Source: Candidatus Rifleibacteriota bacterium | Lineage (GTDB): Bacteria; Muiribacteriota; Ozemobacteria; Ozemobacterales; Ozemobacteraceae | Direction of reading: 5' to 3' | Length of the DNA: 64,000 nucleotides | NCBI GenBank assembly: GCA_018818125.1 | Contig: JAHISQ010000152.1 | Span: 1 to 64,000, forward strand | Shown here: positions 16,011 through 26,089 of the stretch, one piece after another | Numbering within the stretch: position 1 is the stretch's first letter | Layout: each line of letters starts with the position of its first letter | Made by a program: the position numbers and the translations under genes | The notes under the pieces: generated by a model | The model's database searches: none | What the model saw: the letters and a program-made list of their open reading frames with translations, nothing else | Told to the model about the DNA's origin: nothing

Positions 16011-16085
16011 ATAGCGATTACACACGGCCGCATTCTATCCTGTGGCGGCCGAGTATGCTCACATCCATGTGAGCACGAGAGCTAT
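16011..16085 (+). repeat. Two-hairpin intergenic element, copy e
   Basis: Stem 1 is CGGCCGC / GCGGCCG (16025-16031, 16045-16051, perfect) around ATTCTATCCTGTG. The linker AGTA follows, then stem 2 TGCTCACAT-CC-ATGTGAGCA (16056-16075). An outer ATAGC/GCTAT pair (16011-16015, 16081-16085) could close the element and would include the stop codon of giant 1. The closest relative is copy c. Confidence 0.7.
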
Positions 16086-19000
16086 CTCAATACTGCGATC
16101 TTATGGATGTATTTTGTCTTCTTGCCCCAGTCATCAGGGTCTCTGATGACGATACGGGCAAAATACACGCCGTTTGCTACCGCTTTGCCGCCGGTTGTGC
16201 GCAGATCCCAGATTACTTCCTGAACGTTGCGGGCACCCTGGGCAGAGTTACCGCGCAGACTCAGGTTATTATTGTCGGCAACCTTGTGACCGGAAACATC
16301 ATAGATGTTAACTTCGATTTCGCCCCAGTCGATGTCGTCGCGCGTAGTGCTGATGCGCAGACTAACACGGCTCCGAGCCGGGTTCGGGAACTGCACAACC
16401 TCATGAATTACCAGTGGTGGCTGAGCGACGAACCGTAGCGCCGGAGTTACGGTCAAGTTTCCGGCCTTGTCAGCGATGCGCAGACTCATTTCGTGTTCGC
16501 CGCCAAGCAGATCTTCCGTTGGTATGAATCTGGCAGTAACGCCATCGGTGTCGATCATCAGGGGTTGCAGTCGGCCATCAAGCATTACCCATGCCGAATC
16601 GCGGTCAAGTCCTGAGGCGAGTTCTTCGAGTGTCCAGCTAAAGGTCGGGCGAGCTTCGCGTATAGGTTTATCACCGATTACTGTGGTCATATTGGCACGC
16701 GGTGCCAGCACGTCTTTCAGCATGGCAAAGGTGCCGCCGGAAGAGGCTTCGAAGCTGGCAACACTATCGCTGATCGCAAATGTCACTGGTTTCCAGCCAG
16801 TTGCGTCGCTACGATAGAGGCTGATGCCATTGCCGATCTGACTGTTTTCAAGTTTCATGCTCATTTTGACCGCTTTGATTATGCGGCCTGCCGGCACATT
16901 GAGACTGTAGGCGCTGCCGATCGGTGTCAATTCGACGTCGCTGTTGTTGCTGGCGACCAGGCTACTGGCGCGCACTGTCTGCCGCTGGGCGGCGTTCAGA
17001 TCAGCCAGAATGCTGGGCACGATCGCTGCCGGCAGAGTCGTGTCGCCATCGACTTTGCTGAGTTCTTCGTTGAGAATGGTTACGACACTGTTTGTTTTGA
17101 GGGTGCCGGGTTCGAAGACCACTTCGAAGTTCTCGTCGACGGACTTGAGCGCTGCTCGCACTGATGAGTTAACATAAGCGGTAGAGAAGCTCATGTTGGA
17201 GGTGCCAAGGTTGTTTGTTGTGTCACGAGCAGTAACCTTGATGGTTGCTACGCCCGGATAGTTCGAGTTGAGATGCGCGCCACCGATGAACATGCGATTG
17301 TTTGGGCCGGCGTTGAGTATTAGTGATACTGCTGTGCCGCCGCTCTGAGTTATTGTGGCTGTAGGTGCACCAGAAAGATCTTCGTTGGATTTTACGGCAA
17401 CACTGATGTCGAATTCGTTAGCCGGACTGCTGAATGCACTGATGGTCAGCACTGGTGGTGTAATATCCTGACCTTGGAAGGTTATTATAGCCATGCTGCT
17501 GTCACTCAGGTTGCCGAAAAGATCTTTAACATCACTGGCTACCAGTGTGTAATTTTTATTCTCGGTTATGTCGTCGAAGCAGGTGATGGTAACTGACTTG
17601 AGATCCGAGCGCAGCACTACTGACTCGATCGCTGTTTCGTCGGATCCGCTGGTTAAGGTGTAATTATTAATGCTTTGAGCAGAAACGGATTCTATCTGTT
17701 CGTCAAAGGTCACGTTGAACTGCTTCTGAGAAGTCAGACCATCGTAGGTAATAGGTGGACTGATACGCGGTCCCTGAGTGTCAGCCGTGAATTGTGCGGT
17801 ATTGTTGCCGGCAGCAAGCTGTTCACCGTCTACGCTTTTTACTGCGACTTTGACAATCAGTGTGTAAGGCGTGCCATGGTTCAGAACCTTGTTCAGCGGC
17901 AGAGTGACGCTGTTGCTACCGATGACAATGGGAGAGCCGATTCCAATGCCGGCTGGTGATGCTGGCGACAACTCGTAGTTGGTCGGCAAACCACCATCGG
18001 TGAGGTCTATGTCGTGACTGAGGTTGACTCTGATTTTCTGACGATCGACCTGAGTTACGCCGGTTATCTTGAAGATCGAGTTAACTACAGTTATATCGAC
18101 TGGATCTAGTGCTGCCGGGTTTCCGGCAAGGTCGGTTACGGTCACCGAATACACGCCATCAGCAACAGGTTGCAGATTTGTGTCCAGGCCATTCCAGATT
18201 GCTATGTAGGGTGAGGCCATATCTTCTACTGGTATTTCACGAATGAGACTGGAGCCAGCCGTTATTTTTATCAGTGCGGTGCCAGATGCAACAGTCGGGT
18301 CTGTGGATATTACGCTGAACCTAAGATCGGTGACTCTAGGATTGAATCTGGTTACTGCCGCTCCACTATCGACTCTGAACATCTGTATGGCATCAATCAA
18401 AGGTGCGGTGGGGTCGATTACCAGAGTAGAAGTAGCCTTCCCATTAATACCGAGAGCGGTGCCAAGGTTCCCGGCCAGATCGACAAGAGCCACCATATAT
18501 TCGCTTTCTGGCAGCAGGCCAGAGGGCACTTCGGTATTCTTGCCGTCGAAGCTGATGGTATAACCACCGCCGGTGCGGCCAGACATCGGATATGTTTCGG
18601 TTCCAATTCCTGGGCTGGTAAGTCTCATTTTGAGTGCCTGGCCAGTAGACGGACCGAACACATCAACTTTGGCAAACGAGTTTATAGCTGGGCTGAAGTA
18701 AGCTTTGCCGTTAAAGGTTTTTACGTTTGAGAAGGCCCATGAAGTGACATCGGGTGCGCGGCCATCGTAAATTATATTGCCACGGTTGCTTCCTTCGTTG
18801 GCAGCATCATCATAAACGCGCATTGCATAGGTGGTTGGGCCTGTGAGGCCAATCGGAACCCCGTTGAAAGTTCCATCCCAGGTTGCTTTGCCTTCAAGAC
18901 CGGTCACTGTTATCGGGATACTGGCCAGAGAGGCTTCGCCCTGGTATAAGTGCAGCCACAGACTGTCGGCAATCGGAGCCAACTGGAAGTTAACTGTGAT

Positions 19001-22000
19001 AGTTGCGATTCCGGGTGCTACATACGGACTGAATGGAGCGTCGGTCAGATCACCGGTTGGTGATGTGTTTTTAGCTGTAGTTGATTGATAGGTAGTTACT
19101 CGATAAGATAGAATTGATGGGCCTTTTGAGCGTATCTGTATCTGGCTGGGTAGCTGCACTTCGTTGTTGCCACGGTTCCCGGCTTCGTCGAAGCCGCCCG
19201 AAACAAAGTAAGTATAGGTTCCCTGCTGAGTGTTGGTGCCAAATGCTGCAGAGTTGGTGAACTGCGCTGTTGTTGAGCTAATCCACTTCGAGAATGTGAA
19301 TGACATAATCGAATTGCTGACGTCACCCAATCTAAGCTGCGGTTGCCAGGTCCCGCCGACGGTTTGATCCATTGGCTCGTTAAATGCTACGTTGAAAGTC
19401 ATTCCATTGGCCGGAGTAATGCCGATGGTGCCGGTTGGAGTGGCGTAAATCGGATCCGGTATCTTGCTGTCAAGAACCATGGTGTAACTGCCATTTTTGA
19501 AGCCGTTGAGCGAGGTATCTTTATCGTTGAGATTGTATGCCATCGAGGCGGTTTCAGTAAACGTGATATTCTGGCTGCTGTTGTATACGTCTGCAAAGTT
19601 GCCAACTTTTACCAGGCTCGGCTGTCTCTGGATAGCTGTGCTGGTAAGGTCGCTGTTGTTGGCAAAACGTGCAACAGTGCGCACGATACCACCCTGGTCG
19701 TGGTCGAGCCAGGCAACGAACTGCGCAGTGTCTCTCGGGCTGGTAAAGCCAAGGTCATCCTGAGCAAACAACTGGAGAGTCGGCACTCTGGTGCGATCGA
19801 CCGGTATGTAGACGTCTGCTGATACTGTTGCTGTATCGAAGGCGACTTCGTAGAAGAGGTTTCCGACAGCCTGTCCTTTGAACAGCTGTATCTGTTGTGC
19901 TGAAAGGGATTTGGCCGGTGAGATCGCAACTGTTTTGATGGAAGGTGCGGACATCGCAGGGAATGTTGTCGTTATCGGCTCGGCTGCGTTGCCCTGTGCC
20001 GGGTATCTGATGCTGGAGTTGCCCCAGAGATCTTTGAATGAGCCAGCGGTGCAGGCGATGTAGAACTTGCTGGAACCCCAGCTTAGCATGGTTTTGAGTG
20101 CTTCAGCAGTCAATGGAATATAGACAGTGTTTGATGCGTAATCGGTATTGAATATCTTGTATTGCGCATAGTCGACCATGGTCTGGCTGAGTGGAATCGA
20201 ACGGCCTGAGAGGTCTGCTTTTTCATGCAGATAGATCAGTGACATATCCATTGGCATGTCGCGACTCAGCTCAATTGTTTCGGCCAGATTCTTATAAGGA
20301 TCCAGATAGAGTCTTGCTCTGCGTTCAGGACTGTTCTGGAAATAGATTTGAAGCAGTGGTTGCGCTCCGGTCAAATCAAGGCTTGCCGGGCCTCTTACCG
20401 AGAACTGTGTGTTAAGCGGAATCAGGGTTGATGGCGTGGCGTTCTGGTAGGTGATCGGGTTGACACGGTTGCCTTCAAAGTCTCTGATTAATGCTGGCGG
20501 GTCCAGCGGATCCGGCGGTTCGTATTCGCTGCCGTTGATTTGCATATGGAACTGTGAGCCGATTCTTGTATAGTTGAGGGCTATCCAGTCCTGCGCTTCC
20601 TGAGAGAGTCTGACGCAAACAGTTCTTATACTGCTTTTTGCAACGTTAATCGTGTCTGATGCGGCTGTGGTTATGAATCTGTAACGATTCGAATAAGAAT
20701 CATCCGGATTAGACCGGCTGCGCCAGATTGACAGATTGTATAGTGTGGCTTCATCAATGGTTGTGAGATCCATATCTTTGTCAAAGTCAAGATATAGAGA
20801 GTCTTTTTCTGAGGGTGTGTTTCCGTTATATCTTGCTGTAATCAGGTTTGGTCTGGTGGTATAAGTCTGGGTAATAGTAACCGGGAAGTTGGCCAGAGTT
20901 CTCGGTAATGGTTTGAGCCAGTTGCCTGAGACGTCGAGAGCAAGAGGTACATCCGAGTTCGCGCTTGGCCAGGATGGAGCTTCACCTGTGGTTGTGTCAT
21001 GGGCAATAGATATATACAGGTTGCCTTCGCCCCAGTCGGCGATGATGCCTTTGGTGTATGAGTCCAGCATGATATTTATGCTGGCTGAATCAAGCGTTTC
21101 CATTACCATGTCAGTAAATGGATCAAGAGATATGGCAGATCCTGGCACCTGGATATTGTCATGATCCATTTTGCTGCCCAATCTTACGTAGGCAAGACGA
21201 TTCTGGAAGTCAAGAGGATTTATGGCTTCGCTAAAGTCTAGTGTGAGTAGTCTGCCATCATATCTGGCCAGTTGCAGTTCTGGTCTGGTGGTGTCTACAG
21301 ACATCTCGTGATCGACAAATGTCTTATTGCCGGCGCGGTCTTTGACGTAGATTCTGATGCTGTAAGTTGCCAGATCTACAGACGCTGATCCAAGTTCATA
21401 GGGTCTGGTTGTATTGTGAGCAATATTACCGATCACCTGATCGAGTGGGTAGGTGGTGGTGCCCAGAATGTTGGTGCAGTCTATGTAGGCAGAGCCTCTT
21501 CCATAAACATCAATCAAGTCAGTGCCTGTGGCTACGGTTATCGACGCGATAATTCCATCGGAAGAACGATTGTCGCCAAGAGATTTAATATAACCATCGC
21601 CGATGTTGGCTGTGTAACTGGCAAAGTTTAAGTCATTTATTCGCAACTCTGAGCTGATTATCAGCGGTGGGCTGTTGTCGATTGTGAAGGTTGCCGGAGT
21701 GAGATTTGACTGCGAGAAGTTGTCGGCGTCATCTGTTACCATGACTCTATATCTCGGGGTCGCACCGTCCATTGCCGGCCAGCCAGTCAGCGTTGCAGTA
21801 GCAATTCTGAATTGTGTTTCCCAGAAATTGGTGCCTGAAATCTGGTAGATCGGAGTGCTGAAAATTGTGGTGACGCCGTCTGGCAGGAACATCCGGAAAG
21901 TTGCAGAACCCGGGTCAGGAAATTTTTCGATTTCGGCACTGACATAGAGCAGATCGTCAATGTTCATCGAATTTGAAGCTATGTTGTCGTTATTTTCGTC

Positions 22001-25000
22001 GAGTACTGTAAATACAATGTTTTTCACATACGGCACCTGGGTGTCGATACCGAACGGGTTATCCGGGTCGCACATGATCGTGCTTTCAGCCATTACGATC
22101 GAGCTGGTGTCAGGATGCAGCACTTTTGTCTTGAAGCTGGCTTCGGTAATATCTATACCGCCAGCCGATACGGTAAAGACATCACGATAGACATAGTTGC
22201 CTGGCCCGCTGGTTGGAGCCACCTGATAGGTCAGGGGAACCCAGTAAGTGCGCATGTCGCCATCATAATAGGCTGAATTAGAGTCATCTGAAGAACTGTT
22301 GATTATACTGCGAATGTCAGCCAGAACAATTGCGTTCGGGATATTGTGGGTGTTGTAAAGAGAAGTTAGAACCACGGTCAGGGTGACCTGATCACCCGGA
22401 TTGGCTATATAATTTGGACTGTTAAGCGGCACGGTGTCTGAACTAAGATCAGCCCTGGTTTGCGGGAATTCAGCAAAAGCCGGAATTTTTGACAGGAACC
22501 TGATTTCGTTAGTATAGGCGTATGCCATGTTGCCGGACTCGTCGTAAGCGAGTATGGTCAGAGCAGAAAGTGTGCCCAGACCGGCTGGCACAGTCCACTG
22601 ATAGGTGAATTCATTGCCGCCGGAAGTGTTTGGCGGGAAAAGTGTCGGACTTGGCGGGGTCATGCCGTTGTCGAGATAGAGGTTGGTGAAGTCAATCATC
22701 GGCAGAATACCATCGTGATTGGTCAGACGCACTTTGATCTGGATAACATCACCAAGATTGGCTTCGCCAACGCGTCCATTATCTACCACGAACGAAATCG
22801 GGTAGATCTCGATTTTTGGCGGCCGATTGTCAACAGTAAGTGCATTGGTGGTGTTTGTTATCACCTCATTGCCATTAACGTCAGTAAGAGTTACAGCCAG
22901 ATTCACAGCTTCGCGGTTTGTGGTGCCGACGATTGGCAGATAGATAGCTGTGCCTTTCCAGCCGCCTGTGTTGGCGACATAAGGCACGTTGCTGGCATTG
23001 TCACTGTATCCAAGCGGGGTGAGGTCAGCAGTGAGAGTGCCCATGTCGCCGGGGTTGCCCTGGATCATGACTTCGAGTCTGAGCTGGTCGGTGGCGACAC
23101 TGGGGTAAGTTGTATATACACCATCAAGGTCAACAATGCTGTTGCCATTGTTGTCAAAGATCTGGGTGTTGGTTACTGAGGTTATTATCAGCGGCTTGTT
23201 GTCGACAAACAGCTGCTCGGTGCTTGCAATTGCGCGGTTGCCTGCATTGTCGGTAACTTGAACCGTAAAGGTGCTGCTTGCGCCATCTGTGCTGCCGGTA
23301 ACAACTGTGTGGGTATAACCATAAAGGCCATCGCCAGCAATACCATCATTGTTAGCGCCATCGTCAAACAGCTGCTGAGATGAGTTGCCTCCAATAGCGG
23401 TCAAATTGACTGTTGGTGCGCCGCCGTCGAGCCGACTCAGGTCAATCTGGGCGATAATCGAAACTTTGTCGCCAATATTAACGACGTTGTATTTGCCTTT
23501 GAGTTCCTGATAGGTCGCTGAGGCATACTCTATAACCGGAGGTCGGCAGTCGACCTCGTAGGGCGAAGAAACTGAATTCATGATGTTTCCGGCTTTATCA
23601 GAAACTGATGCCCGGAAAATATAGCTCGGGTTTTCTGTTGCCGATTCAAGACAGTCATGTATCAGATAGTATCGCCTTAATACTGCATCATAACTCATTA
23701 TGTAAGCACTTGGGCCGCCTAGCAGAGAAAGATCTATAGTACATGTGCCGGCGTCCGGCTCGTCTACCGGAACAATAAGTTCGAGGCGATCGCCGATATT
23801 TACGACGCTTGCCTTGTTGAGATCGGTTAGCCAGTTAATCGACATGTATCCTGCGACAGGAGCCTTGTTGTCGATTTTTACCTTGACAGTACCGGGTCTG
23901 CTGTTGCCAGCATTATCAGTGGCGGCAAAGGTAAAATAATACTCATTGTTGAGGGTTCCGGCGGGCACGTCAATGCTGAATACGTATGACGCAACTCCAT
24001 CATAAACCATGTCTGCTGCTGTGGCCTCACCGAATTCGGCGAGGTTAAGTTTTACCGTTTCACTGTCATGTATTGTCGCTGAAGAGCTTGCCAGTTGAAC
24101 GCGGAAAGTCAGTCGATCACCGACTCTTACATATGGGTGAGTTTCGCTTAGAATCGGATCTGAAAGGTAAGAAGAACCTAAAACCAGCGGTGGTTCATTG
24201 TCGATTGAGATCGGACTGGAAACTGCCTGAACCATGTTTCCAGAATCATCTGTTGCGTAAATTGTGAACGCTACGCTTTGATCGTATGGCGTGCCGGAAG
24301 TGGGGTCGCCAGCCACGTGGTCGAGTCGGTAGGTTGTGCCGGAATACGGTGACAGGGTGCTGCTGGCAGTGCCGCCAATGCGTTCAAAATCGACCCAACA
24401 ACTGCCGTTGTCGAGATTGGTTACGTTAGCCTGGATAGCAAGTTGGTCTCCGTGTCTTATCGGCTGGCCTGGCCGCGAGATGTTCTGAATTAGAGGGGAG
24501 TTAAGGGTTGGTGGAGTGTTGTCTACATAAACGATTGGCATTATAACCTGACTGATTATATTGCCAGCCGTATCTTTGGCCGTGACAGTGAATGTGCGCG
24601 GCATGCTGTTTTCTGAAGTATACTGACCGACTGTGTATAGCAGCTCAAATGTTGTTGATGCTGAGCTGTTAAACGGGATTATCTGGTTGGCTACGCCGCC
24701 AATAGCACTGAGATCGACGGTAACGAGAACGTCGGTCATTACGCTGGAGAGATTCCCGTAAAAATAGAGCTGGTCGTTGATAATCGCGATGTTATCGTTC
24801 CGGATGCCGCTGTTTTCGATTATGCTTACGCCCATCGGGAGGTCGAATGCCGGCGGAATATTATCAAGTGCGAGCGGGTTTGAAGTGCGTGGTGTGCCTT
24901 CGTTGCCAGCATCGTCTTTGGCTCTGACTTCAAAAGTGACAAAGTTACTCTGAACATCAGGAACATCAGCAAGATAGTAGTCATATTGAAAAACAGACTC

Positions 25001-25912
25001 AGTGCCCGGGGTGTTACCGGATACTCTGATCATGGTAATGCCGCTTGCAAAAAGTGTCGGGTGATACATTGTCAGCTTGTCAAAGTCATAGTTGCTGACT
25101 ACTGCCTGAATCCTGATTGTGTCGCCAGAAGTTACCCAGGTTTTGCCGGTAGTCATGTTGACTGCGGTTACTGACTGAATTTCCGGTTCTTTGGTGTCAT
25201 AAGAAACAGACATATCCCAACTGCGACTGTTGCCGGCGTCGTCTGTCGATCGCACGCTGATAGCAGTTGCTGTTCCTTCTCGATTCATCGGAAATAGAAG
25301 ACTCAGGCGATATATTGGCGCCGAGTCTGGCCCGCCGATTCTTGACATGATATGGCTGGCGCCCAGGCCTATGTTGGTTAGATTGGCTCTAGGAGCATCA
25401 CTGTCGAAAGAAGAGCTCATTTCCATGTCTATTTGCAGGCTATCGCCAACCTTATATACAGTGCCAAGGCCAGTTTCCCCGCTATTAGACGGGCCATAGA
25501 TGGAGTTTGGCCGGCGGTTGTCGACCATGAGACTGCCGCCTACACGTACGCCATCTTCGTCGATGAACTGAAAAGTCTGCACGGTATTGTTTTCGATACT
25601 GCCTGGAGAGACTGTAAAAAAAGCAGAGTAAAAGTTACCAGCAATGTTTACCAGCGGGAAATAGGCATTTCCAAACGCTGCCAGATTGACAAATGGGTAT
25701 TGAGTCTGGTCAGCGGTGGTAGAACGGCACGTAAAGGTGATCGTGTCACCAATGCCGGCAATGCCATCGCCATTTAAATCTGAAGACAGTACGGCCGTCT
25801 GATTAGTAATGGCGGCATTGGCTGCTCCTGCCATCATCAGAAGCACGAGCAACAGAAATGCACTCCTGATCAGGATTTTGATCGATCCAGTGTTTGCCTT
25901 TTTTCTCGCCAT
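16082..25912 (-). CDS. Giant secreted protein 1: tandem Ig-like domains with FlgD/type-IX-like C-terminal domain
   Basis: A 3276-residue secreted protein. The start at 25912 is chosen over 25990 because CGGAGGAA precedes it and the product then begins with a basic region and a clear signal peptide ending near AGAANAA. The N-terminal half has many units of about 100 residues. They show patterns such as VVNIGDRLELIVPV and DLSLLGG, and PP-x-V at unit borders. The middle has Big_5-like units (ITPANGMTFNVAFNEPMDQT). The last 110 residues look like a FlgD-type Ig domain or type IX sorting domain, with FPNPARSRVSLRIS, VNIYDVSGHKV and GKAVANGVYFARIVIRDPDD. No catalytic domain is seen. It is probably a surface adhesin or sheath protein. 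Giant protein 2 is a paralogue, with matching C-terminus and unit design. A conserved leader lies upstream at 25927-25998. Confidence 0.9.
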   Translation of the reverse strand: MARKKANTGSIKILIRSAFLLLVLLMMAGAANAAITNQTAVLSSDLNGDGIAGIGDTITFTCRSTTADQTQYPFVNLAAFGNAYFPLVNIAGNFYSAFFTVSPGSIENNTVQTFQFIDEDGVRVGGSLMVDNRRPNSIYGPSNSGETGLGTVYKVGDSLQIDMEMSSSFDSDAPRANLTNIGLGASHIMSRIGGPDSAPIYRLSLLFPMNREGTATAISVRSTDDAGNSRSWDMSVSYDTKEPEIQSVTAVNMTTGKTWVTSGDTIRIQAVVSNYDFDKLTMYHPTLFASGITMIRVSGNTPGTESVFQYDYYLADVPDVQSNFVTFEVRAKDDAGNEGTPRTSNPLALDNIPPAFDLPMGVSIIENSGIRNDNIAIINDQLYFYGNLSSVMTDVLVTVDLSAIGGVANQIIPFNSSASTTFELLYTVGQYTSENSMPRTFTVTAKDTAGNIISQVIMPIVYVDNTPPTLNSPLIQNISRPGQPIRHGDQLAIQANVTNLDNGSCWVDFERIGGTASSTLSPYSGTTYRLDHVAGDPTSGTPYDQSVAFTIYATDDSGNMVQAVSSPISIDNEPPLVLGSSYLSDPILSETHPYVRVGDRLTFRVQLASSSATIHDSETVKLNLAEFGEATAADMVYDGVASYVFSIDVPAGTLNNEYYFTFAATDNAGNSRPGTVKVKIDNKAPVAGYMSINWLTDLNKASVVNIGDRLELIVPVDEPDAGTCTIDLSLLGGPSAYIMSYDAVLRRYYLIHDCLESATENPSYIFRASVSDKAGNIMNSVSSPYEVDCRPPVIEYASATYQELKGKYNVVNIGDKVSIIAQIDLSRLDGGAPTVNLTAIGGNSSQQLFDDGANNDGIAGDGLYGYTHTVVTGSTDGASSTFTVQVTDNAGNRAIASTEQLFVDNKPLIITSVTNTQIFDNNGNSIVDLDGVYTTYPSVATDQLRLEVMIQGNPGDMGTLTADLTPLGYSDNASNVPYVANTGGWKGTAIYLPIVGTTNREAVNLAVTLTDVNGNEVITNTTNALTVDNRPPKIEIYPISFVVDNGRVGEANLGDVIQIKVRLTNHDGILPMIDFTNLYLDNGMTPPSPTLFPPNTSGGNEFTYQWTVPAGLGTLSALTILAYDESGNMAYAYTNEIRFLSKIPAFAEFPQTRADLSSDTVPLNSPNYIANPGDQVTLTVVLTSLYNTHNIPNAIVLADIRSIINSSSDDSNSAYYDGDMRTYWVPLTYQVAPTSGPGNYVYRDVFTVSAGGIDITEASFKTKVLHPDTSSIVMAESTIMCDPDNPFGIDTQVPYVKNIVFTVLDENNDNIASNSMNIDDLLYVSAEIEKFPDPGSATFRMFLPDGVTTIFSTPIYQISGTNFWETQFRIATATLTGWPAMDGATPRYRVMVTDDADNFSQSNLTPATFTIDNSPPLIISSELRINDLNFASYTANIGDGYIKSLGDNRSSDGIIASITVATGTDLIDVYGRGSAYIDCTNILGTTTYPLDQVIGNIAHNTTRPYELGSASVDLATYSIRIYVKDRAGNKTFVDHEMSVDTTRPELQLARYDGRLLTLDFSEAINPLDFQNRLAYVRLGSKMDHDNIQVPGSAISLDPFTDMVMETLDSASINIMLDSYTKGIIADWGEGNLYISIAHDTTTGEAPSWPSANSDVPLALDVSGNWLKPLPRTLANFPVTITQTYTTRPNLITARYNGNTPSEKDSLYLDFDKDMDLTTIDEATLYNLSIWRSRSNPDDSYSNRYRFITTAASDTINVAKSSIRTVCVRLSQEAQDWIALNYTRIGSQFHMQINGSEYEPPDPLDPPALIRDFEGNRVNPITYQNATPSTLIPLNTQFSVRGPASLDLTGAQPLLQIYFQNSPERRARLYLDPYKNLAETIELSRDMPMDMSLIYLHEKADLSGRSIPLSQTMVDYAQYKIFNTDYASNTVYIPLTAEALKTMLSWGSSKFYIACTAGSFKDLWGNSSIRYPAQGNAAEPITTTFPAMSAPSIKTVAISPAKSLSAQQIQLFKGQAVGNLFYEVAFDTATVSADVYIPVDRTRVPTLQLFAQDDLGFTSPRDTAQFVAWLDHDQGGIVRTVARFANNSDLTSTAIQRQPSLVKVGNFADVYNSSQNITFTETASMAYNLNDKDTSLNGFKNGSYTMVLDSKIPDPIYATPTGTIGITPANGMTFNVAFNEPMDQTVGGTWQPQLRLGDVSNSIMSFTFSKWISSTTAQFTNSAAFGTNTQQGTYTYFVSGGFDEAGNRGNNEVQLPSQIQIRSKGPSILSYRVTTYQSTTAKNTSPTGDLTDAPFSPYVAPGIATITVNFQLAPIADSLWLHLYQGEASLASIPITVTGLEGKATWDGTFNGVPIGLTGPTTYAMRVYDDAANEGSNRGNIIYDGRAPDVTSWAFSNVKTFNGKAYFSPAINSFAKVDVFGPSTGQALKMRLTSPGIGTETYPMSGRTGGGYTISFDGKNTEVPSGLLPESEYMVALVDLAGNLGTALGINGKATSTLVIDPTAPLIDAIQMFRVDSGAAVTRFNPRVTDLRFSVISTDPTVASGTALIKITAGSSLIREIPVEDMASPYIAIWNGLDTNLQPVADGVYSVTVTDLAGNPAALDPVDITVVNSIFKITGVTQVDRQKIRVNLSHDIDLTDGGLPTNYELSPASPAGIGIGSPIVIGSNSVTLPLNKVLNHGTPYTLIVKVAVKSVDGEQLAAGNNTAQFTADTQGPRISPPITYDGLTSQKQFNVTFDEQIESVSAQSINNYTLTSGSDETAIESVVLRSDLKSVTITCFDDITENKNYTLVASDVKDLFGNLSDSSMAIITFQGQDITPPVLTISAFSSPANEFDISVAVKSNEDLSGAPTATITQSGGTAVSLILNAGPNNRMFIGGAHLNSNYPGVATIKVTARDTTNNLGTSNMSFSTAYVNSSVRAALKSVDENFEVVFEPGTLKTNSVVTILNEELSKVDGDTTLPAAIVPSILADLNAAQRQTVRASSLVASNNSDVELTPIGSAYSLNVPAGRIIKAVKMSMKLENSQIGNGISLYRSDATGWKPVTFAISDSVASFEASSGGTFAMLKDVLAPRANMTTVIGDKPIREARPTFSWTLEELASGLDRDSAWVMLDGRLQPLMIDTDGVTARFIPTEDLLGGEHEMSLRIADKAGNLTVTPALRFVAQPPLVIHEVVQFPNPARSRVSLRISTTRDDIDWGEIEVNIYDVSGHKVADNNNLSLRGNSAQGARNVQEVIWDLRTTGGKAVANGVYFARIVIRDPDDWGKKTKYIHKIAVLR

Positions 25913-25926
25913 ATCAATGGTTCCTC

Positions 25927-25998
25927 CGGGTGGAACTAATAGTTTTCGACTAGTCAGATAGTTCATCGGCAATTCCGAAGGAAATTCCAAGCAAAAAA
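25927..25998 (-). promoter_or_regulatory. Conserved leader/promoter block upstream of giant 1
   Basis: On the minus strand TTTTTTGCTTG is followed after 17 bases by GCCGATGAACTATCTGA, the palindrome GACTAGTC, then AACTATTAGTTCCACCCG. The same layout is found at 40085-40153. GAACTA and TAGTTC can pair around the palindrome. GCCGAT resembles a sigma-28 -10 element, but no TAAA is found 15 bases upstream. Confidence 0.5.
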
Positions 25999-26051
25999 AA
26001 GCGGGGTGTGTCTTGTGAATCCGGTAAATCCTCTGTCATGCCATTAAAAGA

Positions 26052-26077
26052 GACTGATCAGAGTTTTTTGATGAGTC
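26052..26077 (-). terminator. Weak hairpin after the TMTC-like gene
   Basis: GACT-x-ATCA pairs with TGAT-x-AGTC with one central mismatch, followed on the minus strand by TCTTTTAATGG. It is a plausible but weak terminator for the gene ending at 26090. Confidence 0.3.
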
Positions 26078-26089
26078 AGCCAGGGAATC

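Noticed and set aside
25927..25998. Leader considered as a cyclic-di-GMP (GEMM) riboswitch
   Set aside because: The conserved GEMM core and tetraloop receptor sequences are missing. Only the presence of a conserved leader is claimed.
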